A DNA stretch of 5,350 nt, taken from contig CABUMZ010000122.1 of the NCBI GenBank assembly GCA_902492825.1, forward strand, positions 1 through 5,350, in the 5' to 3' direction. This document shows positions 5,338 to 5,350 of this stretch, piece by piece (position 1 is the first letter of the stretch; each line of letters begins with the position of its first letter). The DNA comes from an uncultured Collinsella sp. Its GTDB lineage: Bacteria; Actinomycetota; Coriobacteriia; Coriobacteriales; Coriobacteriaceae. The notes beneath the pieces were generated by a model, which made no database searches, was not told where the DNA came from, and worked only from the letters and a program-made list of their open reading frames with translations. Both the position numbers and the translations under genes were made by a program.

Positions 5338-5344
5338 AGGAGGG
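5338..5344 (+). promoter_or_regulatory. Probable ribosome binding site for a gene beyond the right edge
   Basis: AGGAGGG is a near-perfect Shine-Dalgarno sequence 7 bases from the window end. The only start-like triplet after it inside the window is TTG at 5347-5349, which is too close to be comfortable. The real start is probably just outside. An alternative is that the purine-rich stretch is coding sequence following a GTG at 5331. The plus-strand direction is inferred from this motif only. Confidence 0.4.
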
Positions 5345-5350
5345 CATTGA

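Overview
The window is GC-rich (judged by eye) with the compact, strongly biased codon use of a high-GC actinobacterium. The best guess is Collinsella or a close relative in the Coriobacteriia. This rests on the protein mix (ArgS, a CarD-family protein, ProA, an S33 peptidase) and on GGGGACAGGCACC-type hairpin repeats that I associate from memory with Collinsella genomes. No database search was possible.

Layout from left to right. (1) Bases 1-781, minus strand: the first 260 codons of argS (arginyl-tRNA synthetase), running off the left edge. (2) Bases 782-1123: a divergent, comparatively AT-rich intergenic region with five TGCATA/TATGCA hexamers, an extended -10 element and a small palindrome just before the next gene. 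(3) Bases 1124-1609, plus: a CarD/CdnL-family RNA polymerase-binding regulator, closed by a strong hairpin terminator. (4) Bases 1718-2317, plus: an HD-superfamily metal-dependent hydrolase of unknown substrate, closed by a second hairpin that matches the first over 39 nt. (5) Bases 2390-3676, minus: complete proA (glutamate-5-semialdehyde dehydrogenase, proline synthesis), convergent with the HD gene. (6) Bases 3677-3788: a short divergent promoter region. (7) Bases 3789-5207, plus: a large alpha/beta-hydrolase of the S33 proline iminopeptidase type. (8) Bases 5208-5350: a non-coding tail with GTCCCC/TGCCGGCA repeats and an apparent ribosome binding site for a gene beyond the right edge.

Almost every gene appears to be its own transcription unit: the pairs are divergent, convergent or separated by a terminator. 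Functional links are therefore loose. The proline-synthesis gene and the probable proline-releasing peptidase share one divergent promoter region, a plausible but unproven link. The coding genes belong to known families. The less explained parts are the non-coding ones: the duplicated REP-like terminator hairpins, the related-looking repeat tail at 5211-5288, and the TGCATA boxes between argS and the CarD-family gene. I see no mobile-element genes, CRISPR array, tRNA or rRNA.
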